The position numbers and the translations under genes are program-made. A DNA stretch of 63,533 nt from Gemmatimonadota bacterium. GTDB taxonomy: Bacteria; JAAXHH01. A model generated the notes under the pieces. That model was not told the origin of the DNA, searched no databases, and saw only the letters and a program-made list of their open reading frames with translations. The stretch covers positions 1-63,533 of the forward strand of contig VXTP01000047.1 of assembly GCA_009837395.1 (NCBI GenBank), given 5' to 3'. Positions within the stretch are counted from its first letter, which is position 1. Every line of letters starts with the position of its first letter. Positions 17,836-26,350 of the stretch are shown one piece after another.

Positions 17836-19077
17836 ATGATCTCCGTAATCGAAGCCCGGGACGCCATTCTGGACCGGATCCGGCCGCTCGGCGTGGAGCG
17901 CGTCGATATCGCCTCGGCCCGCGGCCGGGTACTGGCCGAAGACGTCCACGCCACGAGGAACCAGCCGCCCTGGGACAATTCGGCCATGGACGGCTACGCG
18001 GTGCGGTCCGTGGATACGGTACCGTCGTCGCCGGATTCCCCGGCGGAACTGGAGATCGTCGAAGACCTTCCCGCCGGATACGTGGCCAAACGTTCCGTCG
18101 GACCGGGACAGGCGATACACATCATGACGGGCGCGCCGGTGCCCGAAGGCGCCGATACCATCGTCCGCGCCGAACGTGCGCTTAAGGTCGATGCGCGCCG
18201 CGTACGCATACTCCAGGCCGTGGAATCCGGAACGGACCTCCGCCGGGCCGGCGAAGACATCCGCGATGGGGACCTCATCATCCCGTCCGGCATGCTGATC
18301 CGGCCGGCCGAAGTCGGCCTGCTGGCCTCGACCAACCGCTCCCACGTATCGGTCTACCGCCGGCCTCGCGTTGCCGTGCTGTCCACCGGCGACGAGATCG
18401 TCGACGTGGACGAACCCCTCGAGGACGGCAAGATCGTGGACAGCAACGGATACGCCCTTTCCGCGCTGGTGGCGGACGCCGGCGGCATACCCCAGCGCCT
18501 TGGCATCATTCCCGATACGCAGGAAGCGCTCGAAGAGGCGTTGCGAGACGGACTCCTCGCGGACGCGGTCATCACCTCGGGCGGGGTATCGGTGGGAGAA
18601 TACGACTACGTCAAGGCCGCCCTCGAGTCCGTCGGTACCTCCATGGCCTTCTGGAAGGTGTCCATGACGCCCGGACGCCCCCTCGCCTTCGGCTCCATTG
18701 ACGACACCATTGTTTTCGGCCTGCCCGGCAACCCAGTGGCCTCCATGGTTACTTTCGAGCTCTTCATGCGCCCCGCCCTGCTCAAGATGCAGGGATACAC
18801 CCACATTTACCGCCCTACGATCAAGGCCCGCCTCCTGGAAGACCTGACGAAATCGCTCGGCCGCAAACAGTTCATTCGCGTGACTCTCCAGAAGCGGGGA
18901 GACCAATACTACGCGTCGCGTACCGGCGCGCAGGGCTCCGGCATTCTGAGATCCATGTCCATCGCCGACGGGTTGGCCGTAAGTCACGAAGATCAGGAAT
19001 TCATGCCGGCCGGCCAGGAAATCGAGGTCATGCTGCTCGGGGGTTACAGCGGGCTCTCAGATGATCGTAACTACTGA
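17836..19077 (+). CDS. moeA: Molybdopterin molybdotransferase MoeA, second copy
   Basis: This is a full paralog of the preceding gene with the same motifs in the same order: DNSAMDGYAV, STGDEIVDVDEP, GGVSVGEYDYVKAAL and LPGNPVASM. It is 413 residues when started at ATG 17836, which has GAGGA seven bases upstream; an in-frame upstream extension to 17785 overlaps moeA1 and has no clear ribosome site. The two copies are clearly diverged and not a recent duplication. They probably form one transcription unit. The gene converges on rsmG. Confidence 0.92.
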   Translation: MISVIEARDAILDRIRPLGVERVDIASARGRVLAEDVHATRNQPPWDNSAMDGYAVRSVDTVPSSPDSPAELEIVEDLPAGYVAKRSVGPGQAIHIMTGAPVPEGADTIVRAERALKVDARRVRILQAVESGTDLRRAGEDIRDGDLIIPSGMLIRPAEVGLLASTNRSHVSVYRRPRVAVLSTGDEIVDVDEPLEDGKIVDSNGYALSALVADAGGIPQRLGIIPDTQEALEEALRDGLLADAVITSGGVSVGEYDYVKAALESVGTSMAFWKVSMTPGRPLAFGSIDDTIVFGLPGNPVASMVTFELFMRPALLKMQGYTHIYRPTIKARLLEDLTKSLGRKQFIRVTLQKRGDQYYASRTGAQGSGILRSMSIADGLAVSHEDQEFMPAGQEIEVMLLGGYSGLSDDRNY

Positions 19078-19184
19078 TAAATACGTCAGTTACATCATTT
19101 ACAAATTCGCTTCATAACGACGTATATTATTATGTATATCCGTATTTATTCCACGTGGGCCGATCGGTGCAGGGGTAGTCTGTT
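19078..19184. other. AT-rich gap between moeA and rsmG with a degenerate parS-like core
   Basis: This convergent gap is markedly AT-rich. At 19147-19162 the sequence TATTCCACGTGGGCCG keeps the central ten bases of parS but differs at four outer positions from the two perfect sites at 19928 and 21866. No parA or parB gene follows rsmG, where they are often found. Confidence 0.4.
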
Positions 19185-19913
19185 TCATCGGTGGGATTCT
19201 TGCTGTCTGACGCTCAATTTTCGATAAGATGTACCTTCTTGATTCCCGGGACTTCCATCTCGCACTTTTTTAAACACCACGAGGGTAGGAGCGTCAACAA
19301 CCCCTTCTTCGTATGAAACGGTGGCCTCCCATACCATACCCTGCGCCTCCATGGCCGACGCTGCCGATTCGATCTCTTCCTCCGGACCGGGTCCCTTGAA
19401 GCAGACCAGTTTCCCTCCGGGTTTCAAAATCGGTCCGCTCCATTCCACGAGCTGACCGATCGAACCGACGGCCCGTGCCACTGCAACATCATACCTGCTA
19501 TCCGGCGTCCGCTCCGGCAACCGCTCTATCCGGTCACAGTAGACGTTCAGATTATCCAGCGACAAAGCACGCCGCGCCAAATTCAGAAAGGCGCACTTCC
19601 TCTGGTTCGATTCGACCAACACAAACTTCGTTCCAGGCAGGAAAATGGCGAGGGGTATCCCGGGGAGACCGCCTCCGCTTCCGATGTCCACGATCACGCC
19701 GCTCACGGGCAGGACACCCTTCAGTACGGGCATGAGCGAATCGAGGAAATGACGAGACGGAATCCGTTCCACGTCGTTCGTGGATATGATGCGGAGTACG
19801 TGGTTTACACGCCGGATTTCGTACAGGTATCGCTCGAATGCTCCGATTTTACGGGCGTCAAGCCGATGACCGAGTTTTTCCACACCATGGACGAAATGCT
19901 TGATGGAGTCCAT
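19185..19913 (-). CDS. rsmG: 16S rRNA (guanine-527-N7)-methyltransferase
   Basis: RsmG (GidB) methylates G527 of 16S rRNA using S-adenosylmethionine. The SAM-binding motif VDIGSGGGLPGIPLAI is near residues 77-92 and is followed by the family's VESNQRKCAFL. Length 242 is slightly long because of a basic tail. It is the last gene of the leftward mnmE-mnmG-rsmG run and starts one base after the mnmG stop region. Loss of this gene is known in other bacteria to give low-level streptomycin resistance. Confidence 0.95.
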   Translation of the reverse strand: MDSIKHFVHGVEKLGHRLDARKIGAFERYLYEIRRVNHVLRIISTNDVERIPSRHFLDSLMPVLKGVLPVSGVIVDIGSGGGLPGIPLAIFLPGTKFVLVESNQRKCAFLNLARRALSLDNLNVYCDRIERLPERTPDSRYDVAVARAVGSIGQLVEWSGPILKPGGKLVCFKGPGPEEEIESAASAMEAQGMVWEATVSYEEGVVDAPTLVVFKKVRDGSPGNQEGTSYRKLSVRQQESHR

Positions 19914-19914
19914 G

Positions 19915-21852
19915 TCATGTCTTGGAATGTTCCACGTGGAACACCTGGTTTTCGGGGCGAGACTCTTCGGTGCGGGATCTAGCCGTAACGCGTTCGAGAT
20001 GTACGACGAGAATGGACAAATCGGCGGGTGTTACGCCCGGGACGCGCGACGCCTGACCCACGTTCGCCGGCCGGATGCTGGCCAGTTTTTCGCGCGCTTC
20101 GTGGGACATGGCCCGGATGGAATCATAATCGAATTCTTCGGGTATCGAACGAGTCTCCCAGGACCGCATGCGTTCGATCTCCTTGTGCTGGCGCTCCAGG
20201 TACCCGGCATATTTTACCGCGGTCTGTATCTGGCCGATGACAGACGGTTCATGGTCCATGGGATCCGGGTCTACGGCATAGAGATCGGAATACTGCATCT
20301 CGGGGCGGGACAGCAGCTTGTGCAGGGACACGGGCTCCGATACCGGCGTCGAGGATTTGGTTTCGAGTATGGGGTTTATCCTGTCCGGAGCCACGTATTC
20401 CCCTTTCATCCGGTTTGTTTCTGTTTCCACCAGCCGGCGCCGATTTACCGTGGTCTCGTGACGTGCCCTTGATATCACACCGATCTCGAAGGCTCGGTCC
20501 GACAGGCGCATATCCGCGTTGTCGTGCCGCAACAGCAGGCGGTATTCCGCACGGGAGGTGAACATCCGGTAGGGTTCGTCCGCTCCCTTCGTGATGAGAT
20601 CGTCCACCATCACGCCGATATAGGCCTCGCCCCGGTCGAGCGTGAACGCCGGCCGGTCACTGACCTTCAGCGCGGCATTGATGCCCGCCAGAATACCCTG
20701 TGACGCGGCCTCCTCATAGCCCGTGGTACCGTTGATCTGACCGGCGAGGAACAGCCCGTCTACCTGGCGCGTTTCCAGGGACCGGGTCAGGTTGTCGGGA
20801 GGAATGAAATCGTATTCGACGGCGTATCCGAATTGGAGGATCTCCGCCTGCTCCAGTCCCATTATCGTGTGCAGCGCCCGGTCCTGCACCGGTTCCGGCA
20901 GGCTGGTGGAGAAGCCGTTTACGTATACTTCGTCGGTATTCCAACCCTCGGGTTCCAGGATAATCTGGTGACTGTCCCGGTCCGCGAACCGCACGATCTT
21001 GTCCTCGACGGATGGACAATACCTTGGACCGCGGCCGGTGATCCGGCCGGAGTACATGGGCGACTGGTCCAGGGCGGAGCGGATGATGTCGTGGGTCCGG
21101 GCATTCGTAAAGGTCAGATAGCACGGCAGCTGCTCATCGGCCGGTGACAGTCTTTCCTGGGAGAAATGTTCGGGGAACTCGTCACCGGGGATTATCTCCA
21201 ACTCACTGTAATCTATGGAGTTGCCATCGACTCTGGGCGGCGTGCCAGTCTTCAGCCGGCCGATGTCGAACCCCAGGTCCCGCAGAGAATCGGACAGTTC
21301 CGTGGCCGCTCTTTCTCCGAGGCGTCCTCCGGGGGCATTGCTCGCGCCCCGATGCATGACGCCGTTCAGAAACGTGCCCGAAGCCACGACCACGGCACGG
21401 CAGGATATGGCGCGTCCATCGCTGGTCCGGATGCCCGTCACGCGGCGCTGTTCGACGTCCAGGCACGCGACCTCGCCTTCCACGACCGTCAGGTTCGGCG
21501 TCTCGCCGATGACCCGCTGCATGTAATCCCGGTAAGCCACGCGGTCGTTCTGGGATCTCAGGGACTGTACCGCCGGCCCCTTGCGCGTATTCAGCATCCT
21601 GACCTGTACGGCCGTCGCGTCCGCGGCCTTGCCCATCTCCCCGCCGAGTGCATCGACCTCCCTGACCAACTGCCCCTTGCCCAGGCCGCCGATGGACGGG
21701 TTGCAGGACATCTGCCCGATCTTCGATGCATCGAGGGTTACGAGCGCCGTCTCCACGCCCATTCTCGCCGAAGCCAGGGCGGCTTCGCATCCGGCGTGGC
21801 CTCCGCCGATGACGAGGACTTCAACTGATGTCAACCGTTCGTTTTCAACCAT
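19915..21852 (-). CDS. mnmG: tRNA uridine-5-carboxymethylaminomethyl modification enzyme MnmG
   Basis: MnmG (GidA) works with MnmE to build cmnm5U at the wobble position of certain tRNAs. The FAD-binding motif [19 protein letters not shown] is near residues 12-30, and the family sequences [22 protein letters not shown] and PEEFDYD-like [17 protein letters not shown] are present. The frame is open back to 21972, and an ATG overlapping the mnmE stop exists at 21885, but ATG 21852 has AGGGA upstream and matches usual MnmG starts (645 aa). The second parS site overlaps its last codons and encodes FHVEH. Confidence 0.95.
   Translation of the reverse strand: MVENERLTSVEVLVIGGGHAGCEAALASARMGVETALVTLDASKIGQMSCNPSIGGLGKGQLVREVDALGGEMGKAADATAVQVRMLNTRKGPAVQSLRSQNDRVAYRDYMQRVIGETPNLTVVEGEVACLDVEQRRVTGIRTSDGRAISCRAVVVASGTFLNGVMHRGASNAPGGRLGERAATELSDSLRDLGFDIGRLKTGTPPRVDGNSIDYSELEIIPGDEFPEHFSQERLSPADEQLPCYLTFTNARTHDIIRSALDQSPMYSGRITGRGPRYCPSVEDKIVRFADRDSHQIILEPEGWNTDEVYVNGFSTSLPEPVQDRALHTIMGLEQAEILQFGYAVEYDFIPPDNLTRSLETRQVDGLFLAGQINGTTGYEEAASQGILAGINAALKVSDRPAFTLDRGEAYIGVMVDDLITKGADEPYRMFTSRAEYRLLLRHDNADMRLSDRAFEIGVISRARHETTVNRRRLVETETNRMKGEYVAPDRINPILETKSSTPVSEPVSLHKLLSRPEMQYSDLYAVDPDPMDHEPSVIGQIQTAVKYAGYLERQHKEIERMRSWETRSIPEEFDYDSIRAMSHEAREKLASIRPANVGQASRVPGVTPADLSILVVHLERVTARSRTEESRPENQVFHVEHSKT
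19928..19943. promoter_or_regulatory. parS site within the 3' end of mnmG
   Basis: TGTTCCACGTGGAACA is a perfect 16-bp palindrome and matches the ParB-binding parS consensus form known from Caulobacter and Pseudomonas. It lies inside the last codons of mnmG, just before the rsmG start. parS sites cluster near origins and load ParB for chromosome segregation. Confidence 0.92.
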
Positions 21853-21865
21853 CGCCTGGTCCCTG

Positions 21866-21881
21866 TGTTCCACGTGGAACA
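21866..21881. promoter_or_regulatory. parS site between mnmE and mnmG
   Basis: The same perfect 16-bp palindrome TGTTCCACGTGGAACA lies between the mnmE stop codon and the mnmG start. It is 1938 bases from the first site. Two identical sites this close to oriC argue strongly for a ParAB system encoded elsewhere in the genome. Confidence 0.92.
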
Positions 21882-23264
21882 TCATTTCCCGATACAGAAC
21901 CTGGAGAACACATGATCCAGCACCGCATCGCCGATTTCCTTTCCCACGAGTACGCCCAGCCGGTGCACGCATTCCCTCAGATCGACGGCGGCCATTTCGG
22001 CGCCGAGCCCTTCTTCCAGAACCCTGATACCCCGGTCAAGACTCGTTTTCGCCTGGTCGAGCAGCTCGCCCTGACGGGCATTGACGACGAGTCCCGACTC
22101 GAAACCGGCGGGATCGAATCGCGCGGTCTCGAGAATCGCTTCCCTGAGATTCTCCAGGCCTTCGCCTTGCTTTGCCGAGGTCCGGATCCACCGGCCGCCC
22201 GAGGTCAATTCCAGGTATGCGTCCGGATCATAAGCATCCAGGTCGCACTTGTTGAATATAAACAAGGCGGTCCGCCCGGACAACATCTTCACCAGTTGAC
22301 GGTCGTCGTCGTCCGGCGGGCTCGTGGCGTCGAAGACGGCCAGGGGGATATCGGCCTGTTCCAGTTCCGTACGCGACCGGATAACACCCTGCTGTTCCAC
22401 CCGGTTCGAGGTCTTCCGGATGCCCGCCGTATCCACGAAGACGACGGGCACGCCCTCGATGTCGACGCTTTCCTCGATAGTGTCCCGCGTCGTCCCCGAT
22501 TCCGGATGCACGATCGCCCGGTCCCGCGCCGTCAGCATGTTGAGCAGACTGGACTTCCCCACGTTCGGCTTGCCGAGCAACGCGACCCGGACCCCGTCCC
22601 TCAGTACGCGCGTTTCGTGGGAAGACTCGATGAGGCGGCCGAGCGCTCCCCGGACGGGTCGGAGCTGGTCGAGGAAGGTCTGCGGCGTCATATCCGGGAT
22701 GCCCTCCTCGGTGAAATCAAGCGTAACTTCAATATATGCAATTATTTGTATGAGTTTTATCCTGAATTCGTCGATCTGTTGCGAACAGGTCCCGTTCAGC
22801 TGCCTGAGGGCCGCCCGCGCGCAGGCATCGGTCCGCGCCCGGATCAACTCGCCCACCGCTTCCGCCTGCAGCAGGTCGATCCTTCCGTTGAGAAAGGCGC
22901 GCTTTGTAAACTCCCCCGGCTCCGCCAGCCGGGCGCCCGATCTGATCAGCACATCCAGGATCATCCCGCCCGGAACCATGCCGCCGTGGCCGCTGAACTC
23001 GATCAGGTCCTCCCGGGTGTAGGTACGGGGCGACCTGAATACGGACAGGAGCACTTCATCGACCCGCTCGTGACTCCGGGGATCGATGACGTGGCCGTGA
23101 TGGATGGTGTGCGTCCCGCACTCCGAAGGCCGGCTGGTGCCTCCGAACACCCTGTCGGCGATGGCGAAAGTGTCGGGACCGCTCATGCGCACCACGCACA
23201 GTCCGCCCTCGCCGGGTGGCGTGCCGATCGCGGCAATGGTATCGTTCGGGGCCTGCGAGGTCAT
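21882..23264 (-). CDS. mnmE: tRNA modification GTPase MnmE
   Basis: MnmE (TrmE) is the GTPase partner of MnmG. The N-terminal folate-binding domain has the usual [22 protein letters not shown] start. The inserted G domain shows G1 [10 protein letters not shown], the G2 SGTTRDTI, G3 DTAGIR and G4 NKCD. The protein ends in FCIGK, the conserved catalytic cysteine motif. Length 460 is normal. It lies directly downstream of yidC in the leftward run. A 15-bp tandem duplication sits just upstream of its start. Confidence 0.96.
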   Translation of the reverse strand: MTSQAPNDTIAAIGTPPGEGGLCVVRMSGPDTFAIADRVFGGTSRPSECGTHTIHHGHVIDPRSHERVDEVLLSVFRSPRTYTREDLIEFSGHGGMVPGGMILDVLIRSGARLAEPGEFTKRAFLNGRIDLLQAEAVGELIRARTDACARAALRQLNGTCSQQIDEFRIKLIQIIAYIEVTLDFTEEGIPDMTPQTFLDQLRPVRGALGRLIESSHETRVLRDGVRVALLGKPNVGKSSLLNMLTARDRAIVHPESGTTRDTIEESVDIEGVPVVFVDTAGIRKTSNRVEQQGVIRSRTELEQADIPLAVFDATSPPDDDDRQLVKMLSGRTALFIFNKCDLDAYDPDAYLELTSGGRWIRTSAKQGEGLENLREAILETARFDPAGFESGLVVNARQGELLDQAKTSLDRGIRVLEEGLGAEMAAVDLRECVHRLGVLVGKEIGDAVLDHVFSRFCIGK

Positions 23265-23279
23265 GGGGTTAACGAGGCT

Positions 23280-23309
23280 TGCTGCCGCACCCGGTGCTGC
23301 CGCGCCTGG
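23280..23309. repeat. 15-bp tandem duplication between yidC and mnmE
   Basis: tgctgccgcacccgg (23280-23294) is followed directly by tgctgccgcgcctgg (23295-23309). The pair fills about half of the short yidC-mnmE gap. Confidence 0.75.
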
Positions 23310-23324
23310 TGCCCTGCGGGTGCG

Positions 23325-25109
23325 TCATTTGGCGGGTTGAACGGGGAAGAACCGGTTTTGAAAAGCCTGCTGCACGATGGTCAGTACATTGATCATGGTC
23401 CAGTACAGGATCAGTCCGGAAGGCAGGTTCATCATGATGAAGAACAGCACCGCGGGCATGATGTAGACGAACATGGCCTGCCGGGGGTCCTTCATCGTCA
23501 TCTTGGACTGGATCAGCATCGTGGCCGCCATGAGTACGGGCAGCACGTAGTACGGGTCACGGAGGGACAGGTCCTGGATCCACCCGATGAAAGGCGCGTC
23601 CCGCAGTTCGATCGTGCTGCTGAAGATGGTGTAGAGCGCGATGAGGATCGGCATCTGCAGCAGCAGCGGCAGGCAGCCCCCCAGCGGGTTCACCCCCGCG
23701 TCCCGGTACAGCTTCATCATCTCCTGGTTCAGCTTGGTCGAATCGTTCTTGTGCTTCTCCTTGAGCGATTCCATCTTCGGCTGGAGCGCGGCCATGCCCT
23801 GCGTGGCCTTCATGCTCTTGTGGGTCAGGGGAAAGAGCAGGATCTTCACGATGATGGAAAGCACGATGATCACGACGCCGTAATTGGTGATGAACTGGTG
23901 CAGCCAGACCAGGGAAATGAGCGTGATCCGGCTGATCGGCTGTATGATCGTCCATCCGAGATCGACGGCGCCCTCGAGGCCGTATCCGTAACTCTCCAGG
24001 GTATTGTAGTGGACCGGGCCGAGATAGAGGAGAAAGTTGTCCGTGAGCGGGGAGGCGAGTCCCATGGACAGTTCCGCGGCGATCTGCCGGTCGTCGTATT
24101 GGGGGCGCTGCACGGGCCGGCCGTTCAGCCGGTATCCCCTGGCCTTCCGGTCCACCGGCACCATGGCGGTGAAGAAATACTTGCTTCGCACGCCGACCCA
24201 GTGGGTCTCTCCCGTGGTCTCCGGCCGCGGATCTTCGAACTCGGTCCCGAGGTCTTCATCGATCACCGTGTCGTTGAGCGAGGCGAATCCCCTGAAAGCG
24301 TACAGATCCTGGTCCCAGTCCCGCTCCGTCACGTTGATCCCGCCGCCCCACCGGAGATAGTACTTGCTGCCCAGGGCCAGGCCCTGCCCGCCGTCGATCC
24401 TTACCTGGAGATCCACGGCGTAATCGTCCCGGTTGATCACGAAGGCCTTGGTGATGGTCAGGCCCCCCGGCGCGTCGGCCGTCAGCGTCACGGATCCCGA
24501 AGACTGTCCGGGACCCAGCACGACCTCGTCGCGGTCCGCGGTGAAACGCAGGGCGCGGGTGCTGCGGGGCCCCCGCTCCGTGGTGAGCACGATGTCGGGG
24601 CCGGCTTCCCGATCGGGGGGGACGAGTTCCACCTCATCCCCGCCGATTCCCCGGTAACCCTTGAGTTTCCAGCTGGTTATCACACCGCCCATCGTATTGA
24701 TCACACCCCTGAAGTACTGGTTCTCGACGACGATGTCACGGGGCGCCGGCGCGCCTTCGGCCGGGGGGAGGAACAACACGCGTTCGGAGCGGTCCCAGCT
24801 GTCGGCGGCCAGGTCCTGCCGGGGGCGGTCTTCGATGTGGGGAGGCGGCGTCCGGCCGGGCTCCGTTACGGCGGCGTCCGGCGGCGCGTCGATGGACCGA
24901 GGCGCGTCGAAAGACTGTTCGGGAGCCTCGCCGGGCGGGTAGGCGCTCGCGGGATCGTCCCCGGTCGCGAAATCCCCCGGTTGCTGCTGCGGGACCGTCC
25001 GGTCGACCGGCGCGGGACGCTGGGGCGCGTACATGGGGTATATAATGTAGTAGTAACCGATCCAGGTCAGTATGATCAGTCCGAATGCGCCGAGTACCCG
25101 TTTTTCCAT
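23325..25109 (-). CDS. yidC: Membrane protein insertase YidC
   Basis: YidC inserts and folds inner-membrane proteins, alone or with Sec. The Gram-negative layout is clear: an N-terminal membrane anchor (about 5-25), a Pro/Gln/Asp-rich linker (about 30-110), a large periplasmic domain (about 115-350) and a C-terminal five-helix core with VDLGWTIIQPISRITL, the DAGVNPLGGCLPLLLQMPILIALY signature and a final LTIVQQAFQNRF. The large periplasmic domain supports a diderm envelope. 594 residues is usual. No jag/R3H gene separates it from mnmE. Confidence 0.96.
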   Translation of the reverse strand: MEKRVLGAFGLIILTWIGYYYIIYPMYAPQRPAPVDRTVPQQQPGDFATGDDPASAYPPGEAPEQSFDAPRSIDAPPDAAVTEPGRTPPPHIEDRPRQDLAADSWDRSERVLFLPPAEGAPAPRDIVVENQYFRGVINTMGGVITSWKLKGYRGIGGDEVELVPPDREAGPDIVLTTERGPRSTRALRFTADRDEVVLGPGQSSGSVTLTADAPGGLTITKAFVINRDDYAVDLQVRIDGGQGLALGSKYYLRWGGGINVTERDWDQDLYAFRGFASLNDTVIDEDLGTEFEDPRPETTGETHWVGVRSKYFFTAMVPVDRKARGYRLNGRPVQRPQYDDRQIAAELSMGLASPLTDNFLLYLGPVHYNTLESYGYGLEGAVDLGWTIIQPISRITLISLVWLHQFITNYGVVIIVLSIIVKILLFPLTHKSMKATQGMAALQPKMESLKEKHKNDSTKLNQEMMKLYRDAGVNPLGGCLPLLLQMPILIALYTIFSSTIELRDAPFIGWIQDLSLRDPYYVLPVLMAATMLIQSKMTMKDPRQAMFVYIMPAVLFFIMMNLPSGLILYWTMINVLTIVQQAFQNRFFPVQPAK

Positions 25110-25148
25110 GGTCGTTGTTATTCCGGGGTTTCAAGCCGTGGGATGCGG

Positions 25149-25484
25149 CTAATCTTGTCGTCCGCCCTGTTCGGCCGGTCCACCTGGTACGTCCGATCCG
25201 GTTGGCACGCCTGACTCGACGCGACCGCCCGATCCGTCCGTCCCGTCCGGTCGCTCCACCGGATCGTAACCGCCCGGGTGAAAGGGATGGCAGCGCAGCA
25301 GCCGCCACGCGGCCATGCGGGTTCCGGTGAACGGGCCCTTTCGTTCCAGTGCTTCGATGGCGTAATTCGAACAGGTGGGGGTAAACCTGCAACATGGCGG
25401 GAGGAGCGGGGAGATGACGAGCCGATAGCCGCGAACGCCCCAGACGAGCGTGGTCGTGATTGCCCTGGTCAGCCGTTTCCACAT
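25149..25484 (-). CDS. yidD: Membrane protein insertion efficiency factor YidD
   Basis: The conserved part (about residues 10-70) has the YidD pattern [19 protein letters not shown] followed by a [11 protein letters not shown] end. YidD assists YidC-dependent membrane insertion. The last 40 residues are a low-complexity Gly/Pro/Asp/Glu-rich tail not typical of the family and resembling the inserts in DnaA and GyrB here. Start ATG 25484 is chosen for homology (MWKRLTRAI). It overlaps the end of rnpA by 16 bases. Confidence 0.92.
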   Translation of the reverse strand: MWKRLTRAITTTLVWGVRGYRLVISPLLPPCCRFTPTCSNYAIEALERKGPFTGTRMAAWRLLRCHPFHPGGYDPVERPDGTDGSGGRVESGVPTGSDVPGGPAEQGGRQD

Positions 25485-25840
25485 AAGCGTGTCACCGCGG
25501 TACGGTAGAGGGACAGGAACTCTTCGTTCATCTGGCGATAGGTCCATTCCCGGCCGGGACTGCGGGCGATGAGCACCAGGTGCACCCCCCTCTTCAGGCG
25601 GCACCTGTTCAACCGGTAGATCTCCCGCATTCTCCGGCGGACCTGGTTACGCTTGACCGCGCCGCCGTAGTGCCGGGTCACGATGAAACCGACCCGGCGC
25701 TCGAGCCGGTCCGGACACGCGGCCAGGGACAGGGTCATCGAACGTCCACGGACGGTCAGTCCGCATTTCCTGACCCGTTCGAACTCCCACCGGTGTCTCA
25801 TGCGTTCGTCGTGGGGAAAACGTCGGGAACCGGCGGCCAT
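25469..25840 (-). CDS. rnpA: Ribonuclease P protein component
   Basis: RnpA binds the RNase P RNA and helps process tRNA 5' ends. The family motif is seen as a basic patch, [16 protein letters not shown] (about 60-75), and the start [20 protein letters not shown] matches the usual opening of RnpA. The open frame runs upstream to 26047 in a different frame over rpmH, but ATG 25840 with AGGA upstream gives a normal 123-residue protein. It follows rpmH in the standard order. Confidence 0.93.
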   Translation of the reverse strand: MAAGSRRFPHDERMRHRWEFERVRKCGLTVRGRSMTLSLAACPDRLERRVGFIVTRHYGGAVKRNQVRRRMREIYRLNRCRLKRGVHLVLIARSPGREWTYRQMNEEFLSLYRTAVTRLCGNG

Positions 25841-25872
25841 GGTGCATCGGTCCTGCCGCGTTCGGGCGGCGC

Positions 25873-26007
25873 CTAAACGGCAACGCGTATCCTTCCCTTG
25901 GCCCGTCGGCGGTTCAGAATCAACCGTCCCGCCCTGGTGCTCATCCTTCGACGAAACCCGTGCCTGCGGTGCCGCTTGAGATTGCTCGGCTGAAAGGTCC
26001 GCTTCAT
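25873..26007 (-). CDS. rpmH: 50S ribosomal protein L34
   Basis: The 44-residue product begins [20 protein letters not shown] and continues with the basic [19 protein letters not shown] end, which is a full match to L34. It is the first gene of the leftward operon and is divergent from dnaA. A well-formed promoter lies 50-78 bases upstream. Confidence 0.98.
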   Translation of the reverse strand: MKRTFQPSNLKRHRRHGFRRRMSTRAGRLILNRRRAKGRIRVAV

Positions 26008-26056
26008 CGTTTACTCCCGTTTTTTCTACCTGTTTTCGCAAAAACAACAGCCCTCC

Positions 26057-26085
26057 ATATTACCCCCGAAGCGCGCTAAAGTCAA
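26057..26085 (-). promoter_or_regulatory. Promoter of the rpmH operon
   Basis: On the minus strand TTGACT (26085-26080) and TAATAT (26062-26057) are separated by 17 bases. Transcription would start near 26050, about 43 bases before rpmH. Confidence 0.8.
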
Positions 26086-26132
26086 GTGGTTTTTGGTCTT
26101 GCCAGGGGCGCAAATCTTTTCGAGATATTCTC

Positions 26133-26162
26133 TTGACAGCACCCCATTCACCATACATACTA
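26133..26162 (+). promoter_or_regulatory. Candidate promoter of dnaA
   Basis: TTGACA at 26133-26138 and CATACT at 26157-26162 are 18 bases apart, or TACATA at 26154-26159 at 15. The start point would leave a leader of about 180 bases before dnaA. Confidence 0.6.
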
Positions 26163-26284
26163 AGATGAAGATACGACCCGCAACGTTTCCGCCTGCCGTG
26201 GATTTGTTGTCGCTCCTAATACCACCTTAAATGTAGTAATTTCAACAATTTAGCATGTTGCATGCGAGCGTACGAGTGTGTTTT

Positions 26285-26307
26285 CGGACCGGAAAATCAC
26301 CGGTCCG
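26285..26307 (+). promoter_or_regulatory. Hairpin in the dnaA leader
   Basis: CGGACCGG at 26285-26292 and CCGGTCCG at 26300-26307 form a perfect 8-bp GC-rich stem around the loop aaaatca. It ends 43 bases before the dnaA start. It could protect or pause the transcript, or be bound as DNA. The arms contain the GGACC motif found in repeats elsewhere in the window. Confidence 0.6.
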
Positions 26308-26350
26308 TTCAAAGGCGTTCCATTCCCTTCGGTCCACAAGGTAATACGCA

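Larger units (their letters stand above)
26008..26350. other. Divergent rpmH-dnaA control region
   Basis: This 343-base gap holds the promoter of the rpmH operon (minus strand) and of dnaA (plus strand), each listed separately, and a stable hairpin in the dnaA leader. I see no good DnaA box here, so dnaA autoregulation through this promoter is not evident; the boxes are all on the other side of dnaA. Confidence 0.7.

Noticed and set aside
19147-19162. Third parS site
   Set aside because: Only the central ten bases fit; four of sixteen positions differ, so it is listed as degenerate and not as a functional site.
21853-21885. MnmG start overlapping the mnmE stop (ATGA at 21885)
   Set aside because: It would add 11 residues encoded by parS, lacks a good ribosome site and lengthens the protein beyond family norms; ATG 21852 is better.
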